Assembly: GCA_018398805.1 (NCBI GenBank)
Contig: JAGFBZ010000289.1
Coordinates: 4,915,001-4,979,000 of the forward strand
From: Hirundichthys speculiger
Taxonomy: Eukaryota > Chordata > Actinopteri > Beloniformes > Exocoetidae
Direction of reading: 5' to 3'
Length of the DNA: 64,000 nucleotides
Below the pieces are notes generated by a model that was not told where the DNA came from, did not search any database, and was given only the letters and a program-made list of their open reading frames with translations. Within the stretch, counting starts at the first letter, position 1; the number at the start of each line of letters is the position of its first letter. Position numbers and translations under genes: made by a program. Shown here in pieces: positions 1 through 11,070 of the stretch.

Positions 1-480
1 AAAACTAGATAGTTAACATTAATAGTTTATTAACCATGTTATAATCACCTGAAAACAGTTTAGTTGGTCGTAAGAGCTGATGATGTTGTTGTGTTTATGT
101 TGCTGGCTAGTTAGCTTCAAGTGTTCTCTAACTCTGTTGCTCGAGCTTATGTCGTCCGTCTTTTTCAACATAACGATAGACTGATGTCAGCTGTCACAGA
201 TTTAGCAACCTACCTAACATCAGTTGGCCTCTTGGTTCAAAAGAAAATGAGAAGAAACCCTTGTTATATTGTTTTGCAGAGAACGGAACACCGCGGTGCA
301 GAAAGCTACTTCTGCTGCAGTAAACTTTCACCTCACAATGAAACAACGTGTTAACAGCGTTCAAGTAGCCCTGCTTTAAAACAGCGACACCGTGTGGCGA
401 AACGTGAGACAAGAAGGAAAGAGCACCACAGCAAAACTCTCTGTGCCATCAATAAGAATGGAATTCTGTAACATTATTAG
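1..480. other. Intergenic, nothing recognised
   Basis: Short open frames occur on both strands between 121 and 412, but they overlap each other antisense, start at non-ATG codons and resemble no family I know. I see no repeat termini here. Confidence 0.5.
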
Positions 481-790
481 AAAAATCTCATCTTCAATTA
501 GGCTAAATTATGGTATTAAAAAAATCAGAAGGAGAAATACGATTGATTAATGAAATGTTCTTGAAAGACTGAGATGTTAGATGCTGATAAGGAAGAGATG
601 ATTAGGTTACAGGCTACAATTAGATGATTGTATTTGAATAAACCACAAGATGCATGTGTACAATAAAGAGCAAAGTGGTTAGAAGAAGAAGAGAAAAATA
701 GCTCATATTTTAGTAAACTGGAGAAAAAAGACCAGGAAAGAAATGCAATAACTGGACTGAATAGTGAATAAAACAGAAAACAAAATACAT
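481..790 (+). mobile_element. L1-like LINE ORF2 scrap
   Basis: At about 671-772 the plus strand reads RAKWLEEEEKNSSYFSKLEK followed by KDQERNAITGLNSE and a stop. This resembles the linker between the endonuclease and reverse transcriptase domains of vertebrate L1 ORF2, where a 'KWLEEGEK..SYFFNLEK' phrase is usual. Flanking frames are broken by stops, so this is an old degraded fragment. The ends are not visible and the span is approximate. Confidence 0.45.
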
Positions 791-1439
791 GGTTTTTTAA
801 AAAATATATATATACTTTTTTGTATATAATTTATAAAGAAAAAAGTATAACAATTTTTATCAAACAAAAACCGTTAGTTCATCAAAAATGATCATTTACA
901 AGTGCATGTGGTGCAGATTTAACAGTTGGAGAGGTTGATGCTGCTGGGAAAAAATGGCATTAGGGACATAGCTTGATCAAGATAGATTTGTAACGAAGTT
1001 TTAAAAATACAGCATGACTAAAGTTATTAAACTCAAAATGTTTTTTTTTAATTATTTGATAGACCATCTAAATTTATTTGTGGCAATGGCAATATATTAT
1101 TTTTCGGTTTATTTTGAGCTTTTTTCCAAGTGTGAACACCAATTTATAGGCATTGGAGTTTTTGCTTTTGGTAAAAGAAATATATATTTTTAATGTTATG
1201 CAACAGATTTACAAGTGCTGTCCTACTTCAGTCAGTAAAAGCTAAAAAGAGGTTTGTCTGCCTCTTCTCCTTCTACAGTAGCAGTGATGATATTAGTCCT
1301 AGAAAAATGTTGTGGTAACTCATTGATTTGTCAACTTATTTTTAAAGACTGCAAATATTGTTAAAAACAATTTCAAGATCATTTTACTCAATACGTGCTA
1401 TGGGCGTGTCAGACAAATATATTCAGAAAACAAAACAAA
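791..1439. other. AT-rich intergenic, nothing recognised
   Basis: A low-complexity A/T-rich stretch with several T and A runs. I see no coding potential, TIR or structural RNA. Confidence 0.5.
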
Positions 1440-2585
1440 AAAGAGATCTGGAATTGATATTGGGTATTGAGTTGGCATTTGGCACCTGTTTGACTTGAGA
1501 CACTAAGAAGGAGATTTCAGTGCTAAGTGAAAAAAAGAAACAAGTACTGTTGAGCTCAATAACATCAGAAGATCTGGAAGACAAGTGATGTGGATGATCA
1601 CAGAATCCTTTCCTTGGTGAAAAAAAACATTTACAACATCAACAGAAGTCAAGGATATTCTGGAGAAGGTAGGTGTACCATTGTCAAAATCTGCCATCAA
1701 GAGACGCCTTCATGACCGTAAATGCAAAACGTTTACATTGAGGTGCAAATCATTGGTAAAATTCAAAGACAGGAGAGCCAGATTAGACTTAGACAGAGAA
1801 CATCTATAAAAGTCTTCCTTGCTCTGGAATCAGATTATTTGGACAAAACAAGAAGTAAGTAGAAAAGTAGAAGGAAAAAGAACAGTTAATGAACCAAAGC
1901 AGATCACATCATGTGTGGAGGCAGTGTTATGACATGGGCATGTATGGGTGCCAATAGAACAGGCTCACTGGTTTTTATTGATGATGTGACTGTTGACAGA
2001 AGTAGCAGGATGATTTCTGACGTGTATAGGGCTGTACTCTCTGCTCACATTCAGCCAAATGCTAAACCGATTGGACGTACTCCCGCCACAGATGGATGAC
2101 CCCAAACGTGCGGTGGATGCAACTCAATACTTGTTGAAGACAAACAATTGGACTATTCTTCAATGGTCAAGACAGTTGCCTGGTCTCAACCTAAACCCCA
2201 GAGCATGTTTTTCAGTTTCTGAAGACAAAACTGAATGCAGAAAGGCCCACAGACAAGCAGCCAGTGAAGGTCTGGCAAAGCATCTCGAGGGAGGAAACTG
2301 AGAATCTGGTGATGTCCGTGGCCTCCAAACATCAGGCAGTCATTGACTGCAAAGGATTTTCATCCAAGTATGAAAAAATATTTACATGTTGTCCGAACAT
2401 TTTTGAGCCCATGAAAATGGAGATACCTTTCTTAAAGTGACTATAATTCCTCAAGGTAAATGCCATTTTTCAGTGAAGCGTCCTAAATTCAGGCTGAAAG
2501 TCAACACTTTGTTCACATCTTGATTGTTTTATGTCAAATTTGACATTGAAATCTGTCAATGTCCAGATACTTCTGGAACAAATGG
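1440..2585 (+). mobile_element. Degenerate Tc1/mariner transposon
   Basis: The plus strand carries a decayed Tc1-type transposase. The clearest part is at 1911-2097, reading GGSVMTWACMGANRTGSLVF and then IDDVTVDRSSRM, equivalent to the 'GGSVMVWGCMSA.GTGSLVFIDDVT' block of a common fish Tc1 family. It is followed in other frames by a weathered DDE block (2091-2210) and the C-terminal 'VIDCKGFSSKY' phrase at 2338-2370. The N-terminal helix-turn-helix half is represented around 1500-1760. Many stops and frameshifts make it inactive. The right end near 2585 matches the tail of that family only loosely and no TA duplication is identifiable. Confidence 0.7.
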
Positions 2586-4600
2586 TAATTTCATTCCACA
2601 TGTTGCAATCTAAAACAAAAAAATGTATATTGCACAAATAGCAAAATGGAGATCATAGAAGATGAAGTGGTGACTGTAGTATAAACACACTGCTTTAAAC
2701 AACATTCCACATTTGATATTTGTTATTTCTTCATTTGTAGGAAACCTGTAAAACATTTATTTGGACTTTTTCATTTACCCTTTGAAGGCACATGATAGGG
2801 AGATAATGATGTGTGCTACGACTGCTCGATGCCTATTTGACGCAGTCAGTCACATGTTAAGCCTTGTGCTTATGTCATCGTCCCCGTGGTAACTCTTGGT
2901 GTAAAGGGAGAGAAGTGGATGGGCTGGACACGGATTAGTCCAACAAGACCCCAGGCAAAAAAAAAAAAAAGTTGGCACAGTTCCTCTGAAAAGATGGCAG
3001 AGGAGTTTACATAATAGGCACTAGTCCCTTTAGTGAGTATGTAGGTCAGTAGCTTCAGTCTGACGGGCTCTCTGTTCTGTCCCAATCCACAGTCGTTGAA
3101 CAGTCTGCCCAAGGCAACTCTGGAGTCCACAGGGCCATTAAAAAAAAAACAGCTCATCATATCTGACATCCATGAGTCATTTTTGACTTGTAGGTTAAAT
3201 CAAAGCCAGAGATCAGTGGATCATTATAGTAAAAGACTTAATATTCACAATATAAGCAACATAGTTGTGAAATGTTGTGTGTGTTTATGTGCAATCATGC
3301 TTCTATGTGACTGATTTGATTTGGTAAACATGAGGAACAAACCCAGACTGGGTACTGTAAGAACATCAAAAGGATTGCCAGAGCTGGAGTTATCTGTTCA
3401 GTCCCAGGCACCCAGCACATTAAATTCCTATCCTTTTTCTTTTTTTTATATCCTCTTGTCCTCACCAGCATGCTGAGCCCTTACAGGCTCAGAAATATGC
3501 CAAACAGGACAAATACAATCTCAACTACTTGTCCTCTGTGACATCCTGTCGACAGAATATGCAGCTAATACTTGATACAAACAGATTAAGTGGCTGTGAA
3601 ATAGGATAATGGAATGTTTTACACTTTAACCCCCCAAACTAGATGGCTGCGGACTGTAATTCAGCCCAGATCGGTGTGAATCTCACCATTTATTTTTGTA
3701 AAAAAAAAAAAAAATCCAAGTGCACACAGATGGAGACACTGCAGAGGCACAGAGTGAGAACTGACTGTGCATATGTCAGGTGTTCGGCAGCGTTTGGACA
3801 GGAAGTTCCAGATTTACTGCAAATGCTGCACAAAAGCTGGCTCAGGGGGTCATTAGATCATTCATTATTCAGCACCACCAGACAAGGACAATCACTGGGT
3901 GTCAGCAGGAACAGCAGATGAAATGGCTCGCTTCATTTGGTGCTGTAGTCCAGTCATGGATATCTCTCTCACCATTTGAAAAGAAAAAAAAAAATCCTTC
4001 AGGAAATTCCTGTCATTTTTGGCCAAACCTGGTCTCCAACTGGCAGCGTTTCCTTCTGGATCTATGCTATTTGCTTGTACTGTTTTCACAATAATACAGC
4101 ATAACCGATGAGTGGCTTGGAACTTTGCTTTTACGCAAACACCCATTGCTTTAATTCATATTATTCAGTGAGACATGACTAGAAAGACGACAGCGGCTCA
4201 TTAACAAAGATCCCACAACACAGAATAACTTCACAAACAATGCACAATTATTTACAGACAAAAAAAAACAAAAACAAAAAGCACAGCATTTACATTTTCC
4301 CTATTCATGCAGCTGTAAAAGTACATCCATGTAATTCATTTCTATGTTGAAAGTGACAACCATACCACTACATGAAGTCCTATGGTTTAAGTACAAATGC
4401 CACAAAATGCAAAAGGGGTCACTCATGAAATCAAGGATGTGTCATTGAGGAAGTAAGGCTTACATGTCTGGGAAATCAATCCGGAAGTCTGGGCAGTGGT
4501 GCTCGGTTAAACACAGGACAGACTCTTCCTTAGTCGAACAACAAACTTCATAAAAAGATCCAGAGATTGTATACATGCATGTTAGAGAGAGCAGAAACCC
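2586..4600. other. Intergenic, nothing recognised
   Basis: Between the Tc1 relic and the probable 3' end of sowahc I see only short A or T runs (for example 2957-2970 and 3700-3713) and short overlapping open frames without family resemblance. The distal part could still belong to a long sowahc 3' UTR, since a reverse-strand AATAAA also lies at 3694-3689. Confidence 0.45.
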
Positions 4601-4606
4601 TTTATT
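4601..4606 (-). terminator. Candidate polyadenylation signal, sowahc
   Basis: AATAAA on the minus strand, about 1.34 kb past the stop codon. A second one lies 96 bases closer to the gene (4702-4697). Either could be used; chance occurrence is possible in this A/T-rich stretch. Confidence 0.3.
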
Positions 4607-5941
4607 CAATAAAACATGCTGCAGTTCGCTTGATTGCATTTGACTTGTAAAACTGATCTGATAGACATCTTGACGATAGTCTAAACTTTAATGACTTTTA
4701 TTGACATTATCGATACATTTCCCTGCAGATTTTTAAAGCATCCATCCTGCAAGTAAACAGGAAATCTGGATCATGTTTGGAAAAGTCTGAATTTCTGGAA
4801 TCAAAATAGTCAAATATGAAGAATGTCATAAAACCCTAAAAACTGCAGTTGACTAACAATAATTTACAAACCACACACACACACACACCAGTCAATGCAC
4901 ATACAAAAAAACAAAACAATGAAAACAAAAAGGTGAACCAGTTTCAGAAAATCTGAGGTATTGTATAGTCTTAAGAAAATTCATATAAACTGTGTGCTTA
5001 TACACTATAAAACAACCTTACTGTGAAAATGACCAGTGCTCTAAACAAACAACCGGATCTCTGCAAAGATATCTTGGAAAAATCTACCCATTTATCTTTT
5101 CTTTTTTTTTTTTAACTCCACTTTTGGTGCCAGCTACCAATAATCATATGTGAAACATTAGGGAAAATATTGCATGGTATCGTTTGTACTTTTATGTATA
5201 CAGCTGAATCTAAAAAATGTATCTTGAAAGCAGGATGCGAGATCAGAAATTGCTAGTGCGGTTTAAATTTATCCCATAATCACTTTCCAACTTCAAAGTG
5301 ACGAGTGCAAACACGTTGGGTGTCAAAGACTGGAATATTAAAATCTGCCTCTTAGAAAATAAGCACATTTGTCGACATTACAGAAATGTACAAAAAACAT
5401 CAGCACCACCCATTAAGAGGAAGATAAACTGAGCTCTATAAATATTTTGTAAACAGATATATAGTTTTGAGGAGCAGTGTGGAATCAATAGAAAGTGCTT
5501 TTTTTTAATCCTCGTAATTTTAATGCTACTGTGACTCGAGACCCCACTTCACCGTTAGATGTTGCGTTCGTATGTGTGACGTGAACATCATCTTAATGCA
5601 GAATACCTGGTGTACTGTTAGTTACTCCAAATCAATGCTTAAAAATGCAGAAAAAAAATTGCTATGTGAACTGTGACTCCCCCCCCATGATCAACAAAAA
5701 CGCATCCACTGCATTAGGAACAAAAATAAGTTATGGTTTAGGAAAAAACATAAAGGTGCGGTTATTCTTGTAAAATTCTAGAATAGAGGAAAAAAGAAAC
5801 TTCTATATCACCTCTGTTTCTTATTGTATGTGCTAACCATTTCTCTCATAAAAATATCTGAAATGTATGATTATAAAAAGTAAATAATCTTCAAATCAAA
5901 TCACGTCAACTGGTTATTAGCTCTGTTTTGCTGGTTTAACT
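4601..5941 (-). other. sowahc: Probable sowahc 3' untranslated region
   Basis: This directly follows the sowahc stop codon on the minus strand. It is A/T-rich without repeat termini or coding frames. Minus-strand AATAAA signals occur at 4702-4697 and 4606-4601. The end is inferred from the more distal of these two, and no transcript evidence is available. Confidence 0.4.
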
Positions 5942-6406
5942 TCACCCAAACAGGTTGGACAGTGGTCTGGTTCGGAGAGGACTGCAGGGTAGTTCCACGC
6001 CTCTCTCGACCTCCCCCGTGTCCCTGAAGGAGGCGCTGTGGATGATCTGGGCTCGGTGGCGTCCGCGATGCAGCCGGGCATTCAGCCGGCCCAGGGAAGT
6101 CTTCCTCTGCAGGCCCCCCTTGGTCTTCCCAGTCCCCGATGACTCCTCTGTCGTCTCTGTTGGAGAGTTCAGCAGCCGGAGTGGGTTCAGGTTGCCCTGG
6201 AGGACCTTGGGTAACCTCCAGCCGCGCCCTCCGCCGCTGCTGGCATTGGTGTTTTCAGTATCCGACGCCGCTCCCAGTGAGGTGACCACTCCTTCCTGCC
6301 GCAGGTTAGCCACTAGTGGAGGGGGGAGGTACTGGATGGCTCGCCTCCCGCTGTAATCTCGAGCTTCAGGGTCTGCTTCCCAGTCTGACAGCAGCAGACG
6401 AACCAC
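5942..6406 (-). CDS. sowahc: sowahc coding exon 4 (last ankyrin repeat, C-tail, stop)
   Basis: The acceptor TTGACAG precedes 6406. It continues the ankyrin array ([20 protein letters not shown], then RRAIQYLP), then a basic S/G-rich tail with '[20 protein letters not shown]' and the C-terminus [12 protein letters not shown]. The open frames on the opposite strand here are shadows of this G/C-rich exon. Confidence 0.9.
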   Translation of the reverse strand: MVRLLLSDWEADPEARDYSGRRAIQYLPPPLVANLRQEGVVTSLGAASDTENTNASSGGGRGWRLPKVLQGNLNPLRLLNSPTETTEESSGTGKTKGGLQRKTSLGRLNARLHRGRHRAQIIHSASFRDTGEVERGVELPCSPLRTRPLSNLFG

Positions 6407-9400
6407 CTGTCAATCACAGCGCATCACATCAAAACTTCAGGTACTCGACTCTTAGCTTATGTTTACAGATATACACTCACTGGCCACTTTATTAGGTCCA
6501 CCTTGCTAGTATCGGGTTGGACCCCCTTTTGCCTTCACAACTGCCTTCGTGACATAGATTCAAGAAAGTACTGGAAACCTTCTTCAGAGAGTTTGGTCCA
6601 TATTGACATGACAGCATCACGCAGTTGCTGCAGATTTGTCAGCTGATGCATGATGGGAATCTCCTGTTCTCATTGTTATGTTTAAGAAACCAGTCTGAGA
6701 TGATTTGCACTTTATGACATGGCGCTGCTTATCCTGCTGGAAGTATCCATCAGAAGATGGGTACACTGTGGTCATAAAGGGATGGACATGGTCAGCAACA
6801 ATACTCAGGTAGGCTGTGGCGTTGACACGATGCTCAATTGTTACGAATGGGCCTAAAGTGTGCCAGGAAAATATCCCCCCCACCATAACACCACCACCAC
6901 CAGCCTGAACCGTTGATACAAGGAAGGATGGATCCATGCTTTCATGTTGTTGACGCCAAATTCTGACCCTGCCATCAGGAATTTCGCAGCAGAAATCGAG
7001 ACTCATCAGACCAGGCAACGTTTTTCCAGTCTTCTATTGTCCAGTTTTGGTGAGCCTGAGTAAAATTGTAGCCTCGGTTTCCTGTTCTTAGCTGACAGGA
7101 GTGGCACCTGGTGTGGTCTTCCGCTGCTGTAGCCCATCCACCTCAAGGTTCAAGGTGTTGTGCATTCAGAGATGCTCTTCTGCATACCTCGGTTGTAACT
7201 GACCTCTGGCATCAACAAGGCATTTGTGCCAACAGAACTGCTGTTCACTGGATATATTCTCTTTTTCGAACCATCCTCTGTAAACCCAAGAGATGGTGGT
7301 GTGTGGAAATCTCAGAAGATCAGCAGTTTTTAAATACTCAGACCAGCCCATCTGGCACCAACAACCAAGCTACATTCAAAGTCACTTAAATCACCTTTCT
7401 TCTCCATTCTGATACTGGATTTGAACTGCAGCAGATCGTCTTGACCATGTCTACATGAACAAATGCATTGAGTTTGCTGCCATGTGATTGGCTGGATTAG
7501 ACATTTGTGTTAACGAGCAGTTGGACAGGTGTACCTAATAAAGTGGCTGGTGAGTATAAAAACTTCATATCTGAAAATACCAGAGTCACTTCTTGCTTTT
7601 GTGGGTTATGCAGATGCATAGGACCCATGCAACCACTAGGGGGCCCCAAGCTGCGACATTAGCATCAATATACTGTGAGGGGAAAAGTAAAATTACGTAT
7701 CTTCATCTGTAACCGGTTAAGCTCCCAGGTGTGTTTTGTGAAGCCTTTGTGAAACCTCCATGATATGAAACACATATCACATATGGTGAATTTATAGTTT
7801 AGCTTGTTTTTTTCCTACTTCAACTTGAGCTCTTTAATTTGGGATTCATAGATTTAGCCTGTCTTCATTTGAAATTCCCCAATCGTTGTTGTAGTTTAAC
7901 AAAATGGGCCCCGAAAAAGCTACAAACAAATTCAGTTCCATCTAATAATACTTCTTTAATCATCTAAAGGAAGTTATGTAATTGTTGAAAAATCAAAAAC
8001 ACATACAAAAGGAAGTTATACGTCTAGACTGAGCAGATACGGTGTTAACAGTTACTGGCTACTTCAGTGAGTCGGTGTAACACATGATACCCCCACACCC
8101 TGCAACCCACCTGTCTGTGTCCATGCATGGCAGCCAGGTGCAGCGGTGTATATCCAGCACTTGATCTCACGTTCACGTTCACAGGTATAGTGTTCTCCTT
8201 GGCGAAGACCAGCAGCTGGGAGAGCAGCTCAGCTTTGCCCTGTTTCGCTGCCCAGTGGAGGCAGGTGAAGCCCGTCACAAAGTCTCTTTTGGCCAAAAGA
8301 CTTGGTTCCACAGCCAGCAAGGGTTGCAGACTTTCCCACAGTCCGTCTGAGGCGCAGAGCATCCACTCGTGCTCTAGCGGGTCCAGGGTCACGGAGGCGC
8401 AGTCCTCATCTGTGGCTGAGGAGAGGAGGGATGTCGAATCGCCGTCGCTCTTCACTGAGTCTCGGACGCGTGGGCCGCGATTGATCAGAGACCTCCGAAC
8501 CTGGGAGTGTGCGACAATGTTTTATGCTAAAACTAATAACAGATGCCATGCATGTAAAATTAAGGCTAAGAATATTTGCACGAATCCTACCTGAGGAGAA
8601 CTGCTCATCATCAGCTCTATGAAGTTCCTGCGACTGCCCTTGGGTGTATTGATGTCCCCAACAGACTCAAGTCCCTCCAGTGCGCTGTCCTCCGACAGGC
8701 AGCTGGTCAACACGGCCCGCTGGGATCCCTTGGACACCCTGCGTGCCCCTCTGACCTGCTGGTGGTGGGATCCAGCTGAGTGGGCCTGGTCCAAATCTTG
8801 CACCCCAATAACCGGGGCTGACTCCCGCCGCCTCCTGTCCCTCAGCCTCACCTCTCCTCCTCCAGCAGGAGCAGGAGTCCCCGTAGTCTTGCTTTGGGAC
8901 AGGGCTGCATGTTGCTCATTGCCATTTGACTGCTGGTCATTGTCCAGGCTGGCAGGCGGTGGACTCGGTGCTCCTGTGGAATTGTTAAACAGGTTTTTAG
9001 CCTTGTTATCAAGCTTAGTGCAGTTTGTTGGGACCCTACAATGTAAAATTCAACAGGTTGTTGCATCAGAATAATAATAGTGTTGCTTTATCTTCAGCGA
9101 GCATGGATCAATGTAGTGTTGATTACCTTTTTTGAGTACTAGCATCCTAAACTATAGTCAAGTGTTGGTGGTTTCTGGCATGGAAAATGTTTTTTTTTTT
9201 TTTGCTTGAGAACCTGCACTTTAATGGTATGAAGTGATTACCAAATAGGAAAACTCTGACATAACACAACCCCATCATTTGTTTGGGGCCAGCTAGATTT
9301 AAAAATGCTGTTCTGATGTGTGGACCATGTGCTGTGATGTCACAGGCCCTTAAAACTGGGCTAATTTGACCAAATCTGTGATCATGTGGTTGAAAAAGCA

Positions 9401-10051
9401 GCTGTTGTACTGTTTCTTTGTGATATTTTGACCAAACAGAGTTACAGACACTTCATTAAGACCTCAGCAAACTATGTCAACTTTTAAAAAAATATCGTAG
9501 GTCTCCCTCAACTAGGACAAATGCAGTGGCCAAAACAATGGTTAAACCCTAACACTTTATCGTGATATTCTACTCAGCCAACTCAGAAAAATGTCAAACC
9601 AAACGATATAAATAAGGAAATATGCCGACACGCACATGTCAAATGTTAAATTAATAAATAATAAATAAATAAATAATGAAACAATGGATGTGTTTCCCTC
9701 ACCTATTTTGTCTCCGTTGTCAGGATTACCGTTCACACATTTGTTGTCCAGCGTCTTTAGGACGTTACCGTTGCACTCCGTGTGACCGCGGCCGCCCGCG
9801 TCCGTCCGCATCACCGACTCCACGCCGCTTTCGGTGTTTAAACACACAAATTTCACGCCGTTCTCCACCTTCACGAAGCCCACGCTGTCGACAATGCGTT
9901 TCACTGTTTCTCGATCAACCCCTTGGTTTGATTGGTCATTGCACCCATTAAGTGATATGAAATGATCGATCAGCTCCATCTGTCGGACCCTCCCTCCTCT
10001 CTCCGACAGGAACTCCTGCACGGCCCGCTCCGTGCACCGGGACGCCATCAT
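5942..10051 (-). CDS. sowahc: Sosondowah ankyrin repeat protein C (SOWAHC), four coding exons
   Basis: Coding exons 10051-9703, 8973-8591, 8500-8111 and 6406-5942 join in phase (349+383+390+465 nt) to give about 528 aa. The N-terminus ([21 protein letters not shown], about residues 10-30) is the SOWAH domain that defines the family. Residues about 284-400 form ankyrin repeats ([31 protein letters not shown]). The tail ends RPLSNLFG. The length is close to the roughly 525 aa I recall for human SOWAHC. The molecular role of the family is poorly known; ankyrin repeats imply protein binding. SOWAHC is preferred over SOWAHA or SOWAHB because the neighbours are septin10 and sh3rf3, as on human 2q13. 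The first ATG is at 10051; the ATG at 10048 has the better context (A at -3, G at +4). A Tc1 copy sits in the last intron. Confidence 0.9.
6474..7556 (-). mobile_element. Tc1/mariner element inserted in sowahc intron 3
   Basis: The ends begin CACTCACTGGCCACTTTATT and finish AAGTGGCTGGTGAGTA, an imperfect inverted repeat flanked by TA at 6472-6473 and 7557-7558, the Tc1/mariner target duplication. The minus strand at 7018-6617 keeps transposase phrases ([46 protein letters not shown]). The catalytic-core phrase after QQD and the final third are lost or shifted. This is a very common fish Tc1-like family; the copy is shortened and inactive. Confidence 0.85.
7559..8110. other. Rest of sowahc intron 3, nothing recognised
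   Basis: Plain intronic sequence between the Tc1 copy and exon 3, with no repeat termini or conserved motif I can name. Confidence 0.5.
8111..8500 (-). CDS. sowahc: sowahc coding exon 3 (ankyrin repeats)
   Basis: The acceptor CTCCCAG precedes 8500 and the donor GTGGGT follows 8111; 130 codons, phase 0 at both ends. It contains '[19 protein letters not shown]', a capping helix typical of SOWAH proteins, then two canonical ankyrin repeats ([18 protein letters not shown] and [16 protein letters not shown]). Confidence 0.9.
8591..8973 (-). CDS. sowahc: sowahc coding exon 2 (disordered linker)
   Basis: The acceptor TTCCACAG precedes 8973 and the donor GTAGGA follows 8591. Joined to exon 1 in phase 1 it reads [19 protein letters not shown] and continues through an Arg/Glu-rich segment ([10 protein letters not shown]) to '[14 protein letters not shown]'. 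The composition is rich in S, P, Q and G, so probably disordered. It ends in phase 0. Confidence 0.85.
8974..9702. other. sowahc intron 1, nothing recognised
   Basis: Contains a 13-T run at 9189-9203 and a short (AATA)n stretch near 9652-9675. No mobile element or RNA gene is visible. Confidence 0.5.
9703..10051 (-). CDS. sowahc: sowahc coding exon 1 (SOWAH domain)
   Basis: Encodes about 116 aa, starting [15 protein letters not shown]. It holds the winged-helix-like SOWAH module through the '[13 protein letters not shown]' phrase, then a polar linker (GNPDNGDK). The donor is GTGAGG just past 9703 and the exon ends in phase 1. An upstream in-frame TTG at 10060 is not taken as the start because two ATGs follow it directly. 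Confidence 0.88.
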
Positions 10052-11040
10052 CGTCCCCAAATAATTGGGTTAGCTACAGAGTGGCGTTTTCAAATAATTC
10101 CATGGTCATGCTCATTCACTTAAGTCGATGGCACCGACTGACAGCATCTTCTTCTCCGGCCTCCTCCTCCTTCTCCTCCTTTTCATTGAGAAGTCTCGTG
10201 TCAGCGTTTGGCAGATAGGGGTCGCGCGCGTCGTCCCTAGCAGCAACAGAGCGAACTACTGCCAATGTTGCATTCATGTGCTCCTCGTAAACTGAAAATT
10301 CCCAGTGCCTAACATAAATAATTTTGTGAGCAGAGCCCAAATTTGTGTTTTTTGCCCTACTTGATGCCCTAATCGGAAGTGCGTCAAACAAATAAAATAT
10401 TATTAAATTAATATAAACATCTACTCTTCCTGAAACTTGTTTAGAGGTGTATGGGAATTATATTAATGAATGGCCCTCACAGACAGAGCTAAGACAAAGT
10501 GAGATAACTTGGCTTAGTTACATAAATAGTTTGCTTTACACATAATTGGTGGTATAATGCCATGTAAATGTATATAATGTCAACATTCGTTGGATTTCAT
10601 GTGGTATTTTTTAAGGTAATTAACAAGAACAGATGTCCCCAACGTCACACAATAACTGAGCGAGACTGGGAAAATTAACTTGCGCTGTACCACTCTACAA
10701 AAGAGGGGTGGTGGGTTAATTTAAGACGGTAACTTGTGATTATTTACCGTAATTTCATTAAAATTTGGGGTAAATTAGTTTTCAATAACTTAAATACTAG
10801 TATTTCAGTAAGGGCCATCACAGTGAGCAGTAACTGTATGTTTTAAGAAATAATAATAAAAAAACGTATTAAACCCTCATTCTCACATTGTTTTGAGTGG
10901 TCTCGTCTGTCCAGTTGTCGACACCAGAAGCAAAGGCGCTCTTGTGTAGCAATCTAAAAAAAAGAGAGAGAAGTCAGTCGTTATAAGTTTTATGAAAATC
11001 TTATCGAGCACTCTTTAAGTGTTAACTTCAGTCTAAAAGT
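10052..11040. promoter_or_regulatory. Divergent sowahc/septin10 promoter region
   Basis: The two start codons face away from each other across 989 bases, so this interval must hold both transcription starts and 5' UTRs unless non-coding first exons lie elsewhere. The sowahc side (about 10130-10260) is relatively G/C-rich with CpGs such as 'gtcgcgcgcgtcgtccc'. The septin10 side is A/T-rich. I see no convincing TATA box. The 91-codon minus-strand frame at 10391-10116 starts at a non-ATG codon, resembles nothing and is disregarded. Confidence 0.5.
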
Positions 11041-11070
11041 ATGGCTTCTTCAGATGTTGCTCGGCAGCCG
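11041..11070 (+). CDS. septin10: septin10 coding exon 1
   Basis: A 30-nt coding exon reading [10 protein letters not shown], followed by the donor GTGAGC. The near match to the SEPT10 N-terminus (MASSEVAR...) and exact phase-0 joining to exon 2 identify it. The ATG has G at +4. Confidence 0.85.

Noticed and set aside
5955..6356. Plus-strand 133-codon open frame
   Set aside because: Antisense to sowahc exon 4, which has clear ankyrin and tail homology and splice sites. The plus frame is a shadow of G/C-rich coding sequence.
8127..8594. Plus-strand 155-codon open frame
   Set aside because: Antisense to sowahc exon 3 and runs across its splice sites. It has no family resemblance.
8619..9074. 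Plus-strand 151-codon open frame
   Set aside because: Shadow of sowahc exon 2, and it crosses that exon's acceptor.
10116..10391. Minus-strand 91-codon frame upstream of sowahc
   Set aside because: Starts at a non-ATG codon, has a low-complexity Glu run, and lies in the expected 5' region of sowahc. No splice evidence joins it to exon 1.
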